From: Burkholderiales bacterium
GTDB taxonomy: Bacteria > Pseudomonadota > Gammaproteobacteria > Burkholderiales > SG8-39
Length of the DNA: 18,893 bases
Direction: 5' to 3'
Assembly: GCA_005777205.1 (NCBI GenBank)
Contig: SXNB01000116.1
Coordinates: 1-18,893 of the forward strand
A program made the translations under genes and the position numbers. Below, in pieces: positions 1 to 6,923 of the stretch. Under the pieces are notes generated by a model that did no database searches, had not been told where the DNA came from, and saw only the letters and a program-made list of their open reading frames with translations. The number at the start of each line of letters is the position of its first letter. Position 1 is the stretch's first letter.

Positions 1-338
1 GCCGGCTGCACCCGGCATCCCTGGCCTTGTCGATCACCTTGTGCGTGAGCCTGCGCCCCAGGCCGGTGCCGCGGTACGCGTTGCACGCGAAGAGGCGCTT
101 CATCTCCGCGCGGCTTTCATCCAACCGCTTCATGGTCCACGCAGCCGGCGTCAACTCTCGCGTCCCGGGCCAGCAGCAGCAAGCCGTCCGGCGGAACGTA
201 CTTGCCGGAAAGCCCGGCCAGTTCTTCCTCGAACCCTTGGAAGCACAGCGCCGCCGACACCAGTTACGAGTCCTCGCGAAACAGGCACCGGATGCTCTCC
301 CGTTCGTCTGCGCGATGGACTGAAACGACGTCAATCAT
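1..338 (-). pseudogene. GNAT-family N-acetyltransferase, disrupted and cut by window edge
   Basis: No single frame is open here, but the minus strand reads as pieces of one GNAT acetyltransferase, a family that moves an acetyl group from acetyl-CoA to an amine. From ATG at 338 there are 24 codons, then an in-frame TAA at 266-264. The same frame continues with family-like residues (LCFQGFEEELAGL, then YVPPDGLLLLARD) and ends at a TGA. Homology resumes in another frame with MKRLDESRAEMKRLF and the acetyl-CoA-binding motif AYRGTGLGRRL at about positions 90-50. At least one nonsense change and one frameshift are therefore needed. The gene runs off the left edge, so its 3' end is not seen. Sequencing error could explain one lesion, less easily both. 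The substrate cannot be inferred. Confidence 0.75.
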
Positions 339-376
339 GGGGCATTTTCCACCACTTTTGATTCATACTATCTGCC

Positions 377-907
377 GTGCGCCTGCACCAGCTCAAGATC
401 GACTACGTCGCCGAACAGGATCGCATGCTCATGCTGATTGCGGCCAGCGACGCGGTCGAGGTGCGCATGTTCCTGACCCGGCGCTTCATCAAGCTGCTTT
501 GGCCGTTGCTGGTGAAGCTGGCCGAGGAGGCGAGTCCGCGCATCAAGACCCAAGCCAACCCAGAGGCGCGCCGCGCGCTGCTGGGCCTGGAGCACGATCA
601 GGCAGTGTCCAAGGCGGATTTCTCCAAGCCCTTCGAGGAGACCCCGCGCAACACGCCGCTGGGCGAGGCGCCGCTGTTGCTGGCGCGCATCCAGACCGGG
701 CATGACCCTAACGGCCTGCCGGTGCTTGCGATGCACCCGGCCGACGGCCAGGGCGTGACCCTGACGCTGGACCCGGTGCTGCTGCATTCCGTGTGCCGGC
801 TGCTGCAGGCGGCGGTGACCAAGAGCGACTGGGACATGGAGCTGCGCCTGCCCGGGACCGAGGCGCGCGAGGCGCCGGAGCGCGGCCTGCCCAGGACCAT
901 CAACTGA
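377..907 (+). CDS. Conserved hypothetical protein, 176 aa
   Basis: I do not recognise a named family. The protein starts MRLHQLKIDYVAEQD and continues with a hydrophobic/basic stretch (TRRFIKLLWPLLVKLAEE, about residues 35-52). The N-terminal pattern resembles uncharacterised betaproteobacterial proteins I recall only as hypothetical. No signal peptide, catalytic motif or long membrane segment is evident. The GTG at 377 is the only usable early start, because an in-frame TGA lies a few codons upstream. No Shine-Dalgarno sequence precedes it. A weak -10-like TACTAT (366-371) sits so close that a leaderless transcript is possible. It is divergent from the broken acetyltransferase with 38 bases between, and it lies upstream of the helicase gene, which has its own promoter. 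Confidence 0.7.
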   Translation: MRLHQLKIDYVAEQDRMLMLIAASDAVEVRMFLTRRFIKLLWPLLVKLAEEASPRIKTQANPEARRALLGLEHDQAVSKADFSKPFEETPRNTPLGEAPLLLARIQTGHDPNGLPVLAMHPADGQGVTLTLDPVLLHSVCRLLQAAVTKSDWDMELRLPGTEAREAPERGLPRTIN

Positions 908-966
908 CGGGCCGACGCACCTCGCCTCGTTCGCCCAGACGCGGCTGGTGATTGCTGCGTAGCGTA

Positions 967-972
967 TATAAT
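967..972 (+). promoter_or_regulatory. Perfect -10 box upstream of the RNA helicase gene
   Basis: TATAAT at 967-972 matches the sigma-70 -10 consensus exactly and stands out in GC-rich DNA. The best -35 at the right distance is weak (CTGGTG at 945-950, 16-base spacer). Transcription would be expected to start near 979, giving a leader of about 25 bases if translation begins at 1004. Confidence 0.6.
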
Positions 973-1003
973 GTGACCCCTTTGTAAACAAACGGTTAGC
1001 GAT

Positions 1004-2491
1004 ATCTCCAACGGCTTCGAAAAACTCGGCCTGATCCCGCCGCTGCTGCAGGCGGTGAAGGACATGGGCTACGAAACGCCCAGCCCGATCCAGGAGCAGG
1101 CGATTCCCGTGGTCCTCGAGGGCCGCGACCTCATGGCCGGCGCCCAGACGGGCCCCGGCAAGACCGCCGCCTTTGCCCTGCCCACGCTGCAGCGCCTCGC
1201 GCAGCACGCGAGCAGTTCCGCGTCGCCTGCGCGCCACCCGATCCGCGTCCTGGTGCTCGCGCCCACGCGCGAACTGGCGATCCAGGTCGAGGAGAGCTTC
1301 CGCGACTACGGCAAGCACATGCCGCTGCGCTCTGCCATCGTCTACGGCGGCGCGGACATGAACGCGCAGATCCTGCAGCTGCGCAAGGGCGTCGAGATCC
1401 TGGTGGCGACCCCGGGGCGGCTGCTGGATCACGTGCAGAACAAGACCCTGATGCTGAACCAGGTCTCGGTGTTGATCCTGGACGAGGCCGACCGTATGCT
1501 CGACATGGGCTTCATGCCCGACATCCGGCGCATCATCGCGCTGCTGCCGCCGTCCAGGCAGAACCTGCTCTTCTCGGCCACCTTCCCGGAGGAGATCAAG
1601 AACCTCGCCAAGTCTCTGCTGCGCGATCCGGTGCAGATTCAGGTCGCACGCGCCAACGCGGCCGCGGACCTGGTCAGCCACGTCGTGCATCCGGTGTCGC
1701 GCGAGAAGAAGCGTGAACTCCTCACCTACCTCATCCAGACCCGGGGCCTGAAGCAGGTGCTCGTCTTCTCCGGCACGCGCATCGGCGCCAACCGCCTCGC
1801 GCACCAGTTGCGCAAGGACCACATCCAGGCCGACGCCATCCACGGCGACAAGACCCAGACCGAGCGCGAAGCCGCGCTCGAGGCCTTCAAGGCCGGCAAG
1901 ACCGCGGTGCTGGTGGCGACCGACGTCGCTTCCCGCGGCCTGGACATCGAGGGCCTGCCGCAGGTGATCAATTTCGACGTGCCGCGCGCGCCCGAGGACT
2001 ACGTGCATCGCTTCGGCCGCACCGGCCGTGCCGGGCTGACCGGCGAGGCGATCTCGCTGGTGTCGCCGGAGGACGCGGAATCCATCTCGGCGATCGAGAA
2101 GCTGATCAAGAAGTCGATCGAGCGGGTGCTGGTGCCGGGCTTCGAGCCCAATGCCGGCACCGCGGCGACGCTGGTGGGCGGGCCTCCCCGGGGCGAAGGG
2201 CGCAGCGATCGCGGGCGACCGCGGCGCGAGGGGCTGCGGCCGGAGCGCGAAGCGCGCGAGCCACGGGAAGCACGCGCACCACGTGAGCCGCGCGAGCCAC
2301 GCGATGTTCCTTCCCATCGGCCGCATTCCTTTGTGCCGCAGCAGCCGAAATCCCAGGATCCGATCTTCTCCAAGCCTTACGAGCCCGGTACCGGCGCGCC
2401 CGCGCCGGCCACGGCAACGCCTTCGGCGCAGTCGGGGCCGCGCCGCGCGCGGCCGGTGGCAGCGCTGCTGGGCGGATTGAAGCGCGCCTGA
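1004..2491 (+). CDS. rhlE: DEAD-box ATP-dependent RNA helicase, RhlE type
   Basis: RNA-dependent ATPase that unwinds short RNA duplexes; RhlE-type proteins act in ribosome assembly and RNA turnover. Numbered from codon 1004, the motifs are: Q motif (Phe5 and GYETPSPIQ), Walker A AQTGPGKT at 47-54, DEAD at 160-163, SAT at 191-193, VATDVASRGLD, and HRFGRTGRAG from 335. The tail from about residue 385 is rich in Arg, Pro and Glu with repeated PRE units and ends PVAALLGGLKRA, typical of betaproteobacterial RhlE. The first normal start codon in frame is GTG at 1055, but conserved sequence (FEKLGLIPPLL) begins at 1016, so translation must start earlier. No ATG, GTG or TTG exists there. ATC at 1004, followed by TCC AAC, sits where ATG is expected. 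Walker A has Pro where Thr is usual. Gene symbol is by family resemblance. Confidence 0.93.
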   Translation: MSNGFEKLGLIPPLLQAVKDMGYETPSPIQEQAIPVVLEGRDLMAGAQTGPGKTAAFALPTLQRLAQHASSSASPARHPIRVLVLAPTRELAIQVEESFRDYGKHMPLRSAIVYGGADMNAQILQLRKGVEILVATPGRLLDHVQNKTLMLNQVSVLILDEADRMLDMGFMPDIRRIIALLPPSRQNLLFSATFPEEIKNLAKSLLRDPVQIQVARANAAADLVSHVVHPVSREKKRELLTYLIQTRGLKQVLVFSGTRIGANRLAHQLRKDHIQADAIHGDKTQTEREAALEAFKAGKTAVLVATDVASRGLDIEGLPQVINFDVPRAPEDYVHRFGRTGRAGLTGEAISLVSPEDAESISAIEKLIKKSIERVLVPGFEPNAGTAATLVGGPPRGEGRSDRGRPRREGLRPEREAREPREARAPREPREPRDVPSHRPHSFVPQQPKSQDPIFSKPYEPGTGAPAPATATPSAQSGPRRARPVAALLGGLKRA

Positions 2492-2506
2492 GCAGGCCCT
2501 GACCGT

Positions 2507-2524
2507 CTCAGGCGTACGCCTGAG
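2507..2524. repeat. Perfect 18-bp palindrome between helicase and antitoxin genes
   Basis: CTCAGGCGTACGCCTGAG is fully self-complementary and lies 15 bases after the helicase stop and 57 bases before the antitoxin start. As RNA it gives a 7-bp stem with a GTAC loop. No T-run follows, so it is not a classical intrinsic terminator. It could be a stem stabilising the helicase mRNA end or an operator for the toxin-antitoxin pair, which are usually autoregulated through palindromes. Confidence 0.55.
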
Positions 2525-2581
2525 CGGGGCTGGCTCGGCCGCCGCTTGCTACGACGTGCTACAGATGCTGCGGGTGTTGCA

Positions 2582-2837
2582 ATGCTTCGCCTGACCCGTT
2601 CCATCACGCAACGAGAACTGCGCAACGACTCCGGCGCGGTGCTGCGGGAGGTCCAGGCCGGGCACACGCTGGTGGTGACGCGCAACGGCGTCCCGGTGGC
2701 GGAGTTGCGTCCGATCGCGCCGACCCGATTCGTGTCGCGCGCGGCGATTGCCGCAGCCGCAGCGCGCGCGCCGCATCGATGCGCGTCGGTTTCGCGAGGA
2801 GGTCGACCGCAGCCTGAACCAGACACCGGATGGCTGA
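2582..2837 (+). pseudogene. Phd/VapB-like antitoxin, frameshifted
   Basis: The first 60 or so residues match the prevent-host-death antitoxin fold, a DNA-binding domain that neutralises a PIN toxin: SITQRELRNDSGAVLREVQ, then HTLVVTRNGVPVAELRP and RFVSRAA. After a GCGCGCGCGC run at 2762-2771 the frame becomes nonsense (APHRCASV). A different frame carries a good antitoxin tail (RRIDARRFREEVDRSLNQT) ending in TGA at 2835-2837. That stop overlaps the toxin ATG at 2830 in ATGGCTGA, the arrangement expected of an intact pair. Adding one GC unit to the run restores one continuous reading frame. As written, the frame runs on to 3133 with unrelated sequence, so the toxin-binding tail is lost. A sequencing or assembly slip in the GC run cannot be excluded. 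Confidence 0.75.
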
Positions 2838-3225
2838 GTCGACCCGGGGTTTGCTCGACACCTCCGTCCTCGTTGACTACGACCAGGTCGATTCGGCGCG
2901 GCTGCCGGACGAATCCGCGATCGCAGCCGTTTCGCTCGCCGAGCTCGCGGCGGGTCCGCATGCGGTCCGGGATTCGGCCGAGCGGGCGCGGCGCCAGGAC
3001 CGGCTGCAGTGGGCGGCCGCGACCTGGGATGCGATTGCGTTCGACGAAGCCGCGGCACGCAGCTACGGTCGCGTCTACGCCGCATCCCGCGCGGCGGGCC
3101 GGACCAGTCGCGCGCGCCCTGCCGACCTGTTGATCGCCGCGACCGCGGCAGGCTCATTTCCGTGCCAGCCACGCCCGATGCGGCGGCTTGCCCGGGCGTC
3201 GAAAATCTTCAGGCACGCTTTGTGA
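2830..3225 (+). CDS. VapC-family PIN-domain toxin, C-terminus replaced
   Basis: Type II toxin of the PIN ribonuclease fold, normally an RNA-cleaving Mg-dependent enzyme held inactive by its antitoxin. Three of the usual acidic positions are visible: Asp10 (LLDTSVLVD), Glu38 (SLAELAAG) and Asp99 (RPADLLIAATA). Family resemblance stops at Gly108 (base 3153). The last 23 or so residues are unrelated and are read antisense to the 3' end of the neighbouring methyltransferase gene, whose stop codon begins at 3154. The region normally carrying a TRN..DF segment with the fourth acidic residue is missing. The product is therefore probably inactive, matching the broken antitoxin upstream. The start overlaps the restored antitoxin stop by 8 bases. 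Confidence 0.75.
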   Translation: MAESTRGLLDTSVLVDYDQVDSARLPDESAIAAVSLAELAAGPHAVRDSAERARRQDRLQWAAATWDAIAFDEAAARSYGRVYAASRAAGRTSRARPADLLIAATAAGSFPCQPRPMRRLARASKIFRHAL

Positions 3226-4185
3226 AGTGATTTCCCGCAGCGCGAGCCGCCCGGCCAGATCCGCGTCGATCGCGAACGAGCGCAGGTTGGTCGAGAAGAA
3301 CATCTCGCCTGCCTCGGCCAGCAGCTCGTGGCACTGGCCCACCAGGCGCGCATGGTCTCGCTGCACGTCCAGCACGTCCTGCATTTTCTTGGAGTTCGAG
3401 AACGACGGCGGGTCGAGGACGATGAGGTCGTAGCGCTCGCCCGCGGCGAGCGCTACGGGAAGCCAGGCCAGCACGTCCGCCCGCAGCAGGCGGTGGGCGG
3501 CGGACGCGATGCCATTCAGCGCCAGGTTGCGCGCGGCCCAGGCGAGGTAGGTGTTGGACAAGTCCACCGTCGTCGAGCTGCCGGCTCCGGCGCGCGCGGC
3601 ATAGACGGTGAAGCTGCCGGTGTAGGCGAACAGGTTGAGGAATCGCGTGCCCGCCCCGTTGTTCGCGCGTCGCGCAATGGATTCGGCAACGCGTCCGCGA
3701 AGCGGGCGGTGGTCGAGGAACAAGCCGGTGTCCAGGTAGGTGTCCAGGTCCACCTCGAAGCGGTTCCCGGCCTCCACCACCACCAATGGCTTGGCCGTGG
3801 CGTCCCGCTGGCGCTCATACTGCGAGGCGCCGCGTTGTCGCTCGCGACGTTTCAGGTGCAGGTGCCCCGCAGGCACGCCACAGGCTTCGCAGGCCGCGCG
3901 GCAGGCGGCTTCCAGCCAGGCCGCGTACTCGGCGGGGTTCATCCGCCAGCCGGTGTCGATCTCCTGCAGGTGCAGATGCACCGCCAGCCCGGACGTGGCG
4001 CGTGGCGCGACGGATTCGTACCAGTCCAGGGCGAACGGGAACTGCGGAATGTCGCGGTCGTAGACGCGAAAGCACGAGATGCCGCGCCGCTTCGCCCACT
4101 TGCGCCAATGCGCGGCATTCTTGCGTAGGCGATTGGCGAAGACGGAAACGTCGGGAGTGTTTGGCGTATCGGGCGTGTCGGGCAC
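3154..4185 (-). CDS. RlmK-type 23S rRNA (guanine-N7) methyltransferase, stand-alone
   Basis: Class I SAM-dependent methyltransferase resembling the C-terminal RlmK half of E. coli RlmL, which makes m7G2069 in 23S rRNA. Seen in order: YDRDIPQFPFALDWYE, LKRRERQRGASQY, DLDTYLDTGLFLDHRPLR, the SAM-binding segment FLNLFAYTGSFTVYAA followed by TTVDLSNTYL, and the substrate motif LDPPSFSNSKK. The THUMP/RlmL half is absent, so this is a single-domain version. GTG at 4185 (343 aa) is chosen because it lies 7 bases after the stop of the upstream mutase gene; GTG at 4212 would add 9 residues and overlap that gene. Neither has a clear Shine-Dalgarno site. The first residues are a small repeat (PDTPDTPNTPDV). 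Last gene of the minus-strand run. Exact guanine target is inferred. Confidence 0.87.
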   Translation of the reverse strand: MPDTPDTPNTPDVSVFANRLRKNAAHWRKWAKRRGISCFRVYDRDIPQFPFALDWYESVAPRATSGLAVHLHLQEIDTGWRMNPAEYAAWLEAACRAACEACGVPAGHLHLKRRERQRGASQYERQRDATAKPLVVVEAGNRFEVDLDTYLDTGLFLDHRPLRGRVAESIARRANNGAGTRFLNLFAYTGSFTVYAARAGAGSSTTVDLSNTYLAWAARNLALNGIASAAHRLLRADVLAWLPVALAAGERYDLIVLDPPSFSNSKKMQDVLDVQRDHARLVGQCHELLAEAGEMFFSTNLRSFAIDADLAGRLALREITSQSVPEDFRRPGKPPHRAWLARK

Positions 4186-4192
4186 CGGGTGG

Positions 4193-5566
4193 CTAGAACG
4201 GCAGCGGCGCACCCGGCTTGAGCGGTTGCAGCGTCGCGCGGAACGCCTCCTGGATCCGGCGCAGCGCTTCCGGGGTGTCGCCTTCGAAGCGCAGCACGAT
4301 CACCGGCGTGGTGTTGGATGCGCGCGCCAGGCCAAAGCCGTCGGCGAACTCGGCCCGCACGCCATCGATGGCGAGCACCTTTTTCGCTTGCGGGAAGGGG
4401 GACGATCCCTGCAGGCGCTCGATGAGCGCGTGCGGCTCGCCCTCGGCCAGCTTCCAGTTCAGTTCGGGCGTCGAGGGCGCATCCGGCAGTGCCTCCAACA
4501 CGGCACCCACGTCCCTATCCGGTGCCAGGATCTCCAGCAGCCGCGCGCCGCAGTAGAGCGCATCGTCAAAGCCGTACCAGCGCTCCTTGAAGAAGATGTG
4601 CCCGGACATTTCCCCGGCCAGCGGCGCGCCGGTCTCCTTCAGCTTCGCCTTGATGAGCGAATGCCCGGTCTTCCAGATCGTCGCCCGGCCGCCGTGCTGC
4701 TCGATCCACGGCGCGAGCAGGCGCGTGCACTTCACGTCGTAGATGACCTCCGCCCCGGGGTTGCGCGAGAGGACGTCCTTCGCAAAGAGCATCAGCTGCC
4801 GGTCGGGCAGGATGATGGCGCCCTTTTTCGTGACCACGCCGAGGCGGTCGGCGTCGCCGTCGAAGGCGAGGCCCAGCTCGGCGGGACCGGACTTCAGTTC
4901 GGCAACCAGCGCTTCCAGGTTCTCCAACTTGGACGGATCCGGATGGTGGTTGGGGAAGCGCCCGTCCAGCTCGCTGAAGAGCTCGATCACCTCGCAGCCC
5001 AGGCGCCGGAACAGGCGCGGCGCGACAACGCCAGCGACGCCGTTGCCGCAATCCATGGCGATGCGCATCGGGCGCGCAAGGCGGACGTCACCGACGATGC
5101 GCTCGACGTAGGCATCGAGCACGTCTACGCTGCGTCGGCTGCCCGATCCGGACTCGAAGCGACTGGATTCCACCGTCGCGCGCAGTCCCTGGATGTCCTC
5201 GCTGGTGAGCGTGGTTCCGGCCACCACCATCTTCAGGCCATTCTGGTCGCCCGGGTTGTGGCTGCCCGTGACCATCACCGCGCTGTGGCAGCCGAGGTGG
5301 TGCGCGGCAAAATAAGTGACCGGCGTGGGCACGATGCCCAGCTCAATCACGTCCGCGCCGGCGGCATTGAGGCCATCCATCAGGGCGGCGCACAGCTTCG
5401 GGCTGGAGAGCCGGCCGTCGCGGCCGAGGGCGAACACCGGCGCACCTCGGGCGCGGCCGAGCGCCCCGAGCGCGCGCCCGACCTCGCGCACCAGCGCAGC
5501 CGAGAGCACGCTTCCGGCAATGCCGCGGATGTCGTAGGCGCGGAAGACTTCGGCGGGAATCCTCAT
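4193..5566 (-). CDS. Phosphomannomutase/phosphoglucomutase
   Basis: Alpha-D-phosphohexomutase, 457 aa, interconverting the 1- and 6-phosphates of mannose or glucose through a phosphoserine; supplies GDP-mannose, UDP-glucose and LPS sugars. Visible motifs: AYDIRGIAG near the N-terminus, catalytic serine loop TGSHNP with Ser102, metal-binding DGDADR near residue 240, sugar-binding GEMSGH near 320, and phosphate-binding RASNTTP near the end. Length and motif order match the AlgC / ManB type. The ATG overlaps the hydrolase stop in ATGA (5563-5566), so translation is probably coupled. All catalytic elements are intact. Mannose versus glucose preference cannot be decided from sequence; many bacterial members use both. 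Confidence 0.95.
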   Translation of the reverse strand: MRIPAEVFRAYDIRGIAGSVLSAALVREVGRALGALGRARGAPVFALGRDGRLSSPKLCAALMDGLNAAGADVIELGIVPTPVTYFAAHHLGCHSAVMVTGSHNPGDQNGLKMVVAGTTLTSEDIQGLRATVESSRFESGSGSRRSVDVLDAYVERIVGDVRLARPMRIAMDCGNGVAGVVAPRLFRRLGCEVIELFSELDGRFPNHHPDPSKLENLEALVAELKSGPAELGLAFDGDADRLGVVTKKGAIILPDRQLMLFAKDVLSRNPGAEVIYDVKCTRLLAPWIEQHGGRATIWKTGHSLIKAKLKETGAPLAGEMSGHIFFKERWYGFDDALYCGARLLEILAPDRDVGAVLEALPDAPSTPELNWKLAEGEPHALIERLQGSSPFPQAKKVLAIDGVRAEFADGFGLARASNTTPVIVLRFEGDTPEALRRIQEAFRATLQPLKPGAPLPF

Positions 5567-6486
5567 GCTTCGGTCAGGAACGCGATCACGCGCCGCGCCA
5601 GCCAGTGGCGGCGCGCGGGAAACCCGGCGTGGCCGCCGGTGTGGGGGAAGTCAAGGGTCACGGCGGACGGTATATCACGAAGCGATTGCGCCGCCGCGTC
5701 CAGCGCCGCTGCCGGCAAGAACGGATCGTTGCGTGCATTCACCACCAGCGTCGGCACGCGGATGCGCGCGAGGTACGGCCCGCTCGAAGAGCGCGCCCAG
5801 TAATCCTCGGCGCCCGCGAAGCCGTGCAGCGGCGCGGTGACGGTGTCGTCGAACTCGAAGAAGGTGTGCGCGTGGGCAAGGCGGGCCTCGTCGATCGCGA
5901 TCTGGCCGGCGCGCTGCTTCTGCAGCGTCTTCTTTTTCAGCGTCGACAGGAATACGCGGGTGTAGACCTCGCGCCCGAAGCCGCGGTCGAGCTTGCGGCC
6001 GGCGGCGGCGAGGTCGAGCGGCGCAGAGACGGCCGCGGCGCGCTTCACGCCCGCGCGCTCGCCGGCCTCGCCCAGGTGCTTGAGCAGCGCGTTGCCGCCC
6101 AGCGAAATGCCGACGGCATGCTTCGCTCCGAGCCGCTCCAGGACCCAGGCGATCTCCGCGCTGTCGCCGGAGTGGTAGGCGCGCGGCAGGCGATTGAGCT
6201 CGCCGGAGCAACCGCGGAAATGCGGCACCACGCAGCGAAAGCCCTTCTCAAGCGCCCGCGCGGCGATGGCGCGCGCGTAGGGGCTGGCCGAGCTGCCTTC
6301 CAGTCCATGGAACAGCGCGAGGACCGGACCTTTCTGCCCGAGCCAGTCCAGGTCGATGAAGTCGCCGTCGGGCGTGTCCCAGCGCTCGCGCCGCCATTCA
6401 ATGCGCGGCGCGGGGGCGAGCGCCGCATAGAGGGTCTGCAGGTGGCCGCCAGGCAGCCACCAGGGCGCTTCGTAGGTCTCGCTCAA
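5563..6486 (-). CDS. YheT-type alpha/beta hydrolase
   Basis: Alpha/beta-fold hydrolase of the YheT/ABHD1-3 type, probably a cytosolic esterase of unknown substrate. The family opening APWWLPGGHLQTL is present. The triad reads as Ser128 in GISLGGN, Asp254 in NARNDPFLP and His286 in HTGGHAGF; HFRGCSGE is also typical. TTG at 6486 (307 aa) is chosen because homology starts right there and the codon overlaps the previous gene's stop in TTGA (6483-6486). An ATG at 6576 would add 30 unrelated residues and overlap that gene by about 90 bases. Its stop overlaps the mutase start in ATGA. Intact and of normal length. Confidence 0.92.
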   Translation of the reverse strand: MSETYEAPWWLPGGHLQTLYAALAPAPRIEWRRERWDTPDGDFIDLDWLGQKGPVLALFHGLEGSSASPYARAIAARALEKGFRCVVPHFRGCSGELNRLPRAYHSGDSAEIAWVLERLGAKHAVGISLGGNALLKHLGEAGERAGVKRAAAVSAPLDLAAAGRKLDRGFGREVYTRVFLSTLKKKTLQKQRAGQIAIDEARLAHAHTFFEFDDTVTAPLHGFAGAEDYWARSSSGPYLARIRVPTLVVNARNDPFLPAAALDAAAQSLRDIPSAVTLDFPHTGGHAGFPARRHWLARRVIAFLTEA

Positions 6487-6923
6487 TGCAGCGTCTTGGT
6501 CGAGGACGGCGGCGGTTCCGCCGCGGCGGCGCTGCCAGAGACCGGAGGCGAGGCGTGGTGTACCACCATACGCCATCCGGCGGCGGTGCGCAGGTACACG
6601 TTGGTGGCGACCACCGGCGCCCGCGGCTTGGCTTCGCCCCGCACCGTGATGCTCTCGTGCACATTATGGACCGCGACCATCATCCCGGCGATGACCACCT
6701 GCTGCGTCGCGCGCACGCGCATGTGCGGGCCGCCGGCGAACATGCTGCGCCACGCGGCGCTGACCTGCTCGACACCGGCCAGGCGCGGCGCGCCTGGATG
6801 CACGCAGACGATGTCCTCGTCCTCGGCCCAGACCGCGATCATCAGGTCCAGGTCGGCGCGCTCCAGCGCGTCGTAGAAGGCGTTTTCCGCGTCCTGCGCG
6901 GTGGGGAAGTTCCGGTTGCTCAA
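6483..6923 (-). CDS. NTF2-like / SnoaL-type (DUF4440-like) protein, 146 aa
   Basis: Small cone-fold protein. The sequence shows an N-terminal helix (AENAFYDALERADLDLMIAVW), then AEDEDIVCVHPGAPRLAG, VSAAWRSMFAG, and the closing strand YLRTAAGWRMVVHHASP, the usual pattern of NTF2/SnoaL-like proteins in which a Trp/His-rich last strand packs on the pocket. Members are enzymes or ligand-binding proteins, so no reaction can be named. TTG at 6923 is chosen because it overlaps the waaF stop in TTGA (6920-6923); the open frame extends further upstream but only inside waaF. The C-terminal Ala/Pro/Ser tail after residue 125 looks unstructured. Embedded between waaF and the hydrolase with 4-base overlaps on both sides. 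Confidence 0.85.
   Translation of the reverse strand: MSNRNFPTAQDAENAFYDALERADLDLMIAVWAEDEDIVCVHPGAPRLAGVEQVSAAWRSMFAGGPHMRVRATQQVVIAGMMVAVHNVHESITVRGEAKPRAPVVATNVYLRTAAGWRMVVHHASPPVSGSAAAAEPPPSSTKTLH

Noticed and set aside
2264..2320. Repeated PRE codons in the helicase tail as a DNA repeat of interest
   Set aside because: Low-complexity Arg/Pro/Glu tails are normal in RhlE-type helicases, and the repeats are short and imperfect.
368..2326. 652-codon open frame on the minus strand
   Set aside because: It is antisense to the helicase gene and the 377-907 gene, is rich in His, Arg, Gln and Ala as GC-rich shadow frames are, and has no recognisable motif.
2546..3133. 195-residue unshifted reading of the antitoxin frame as a real protein
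   Set aside because: Only the first 60 or so residues resemble a family; the rest overlaps the toxin gene out of frame and is Arg/Pro/Ser-rich.
4079..5803. 574-codon plus-strand open frame
   Set aside because: It lies opposite phosphomannomutase and flanking genes, has no domain signature, and shows shadow-frame composition.
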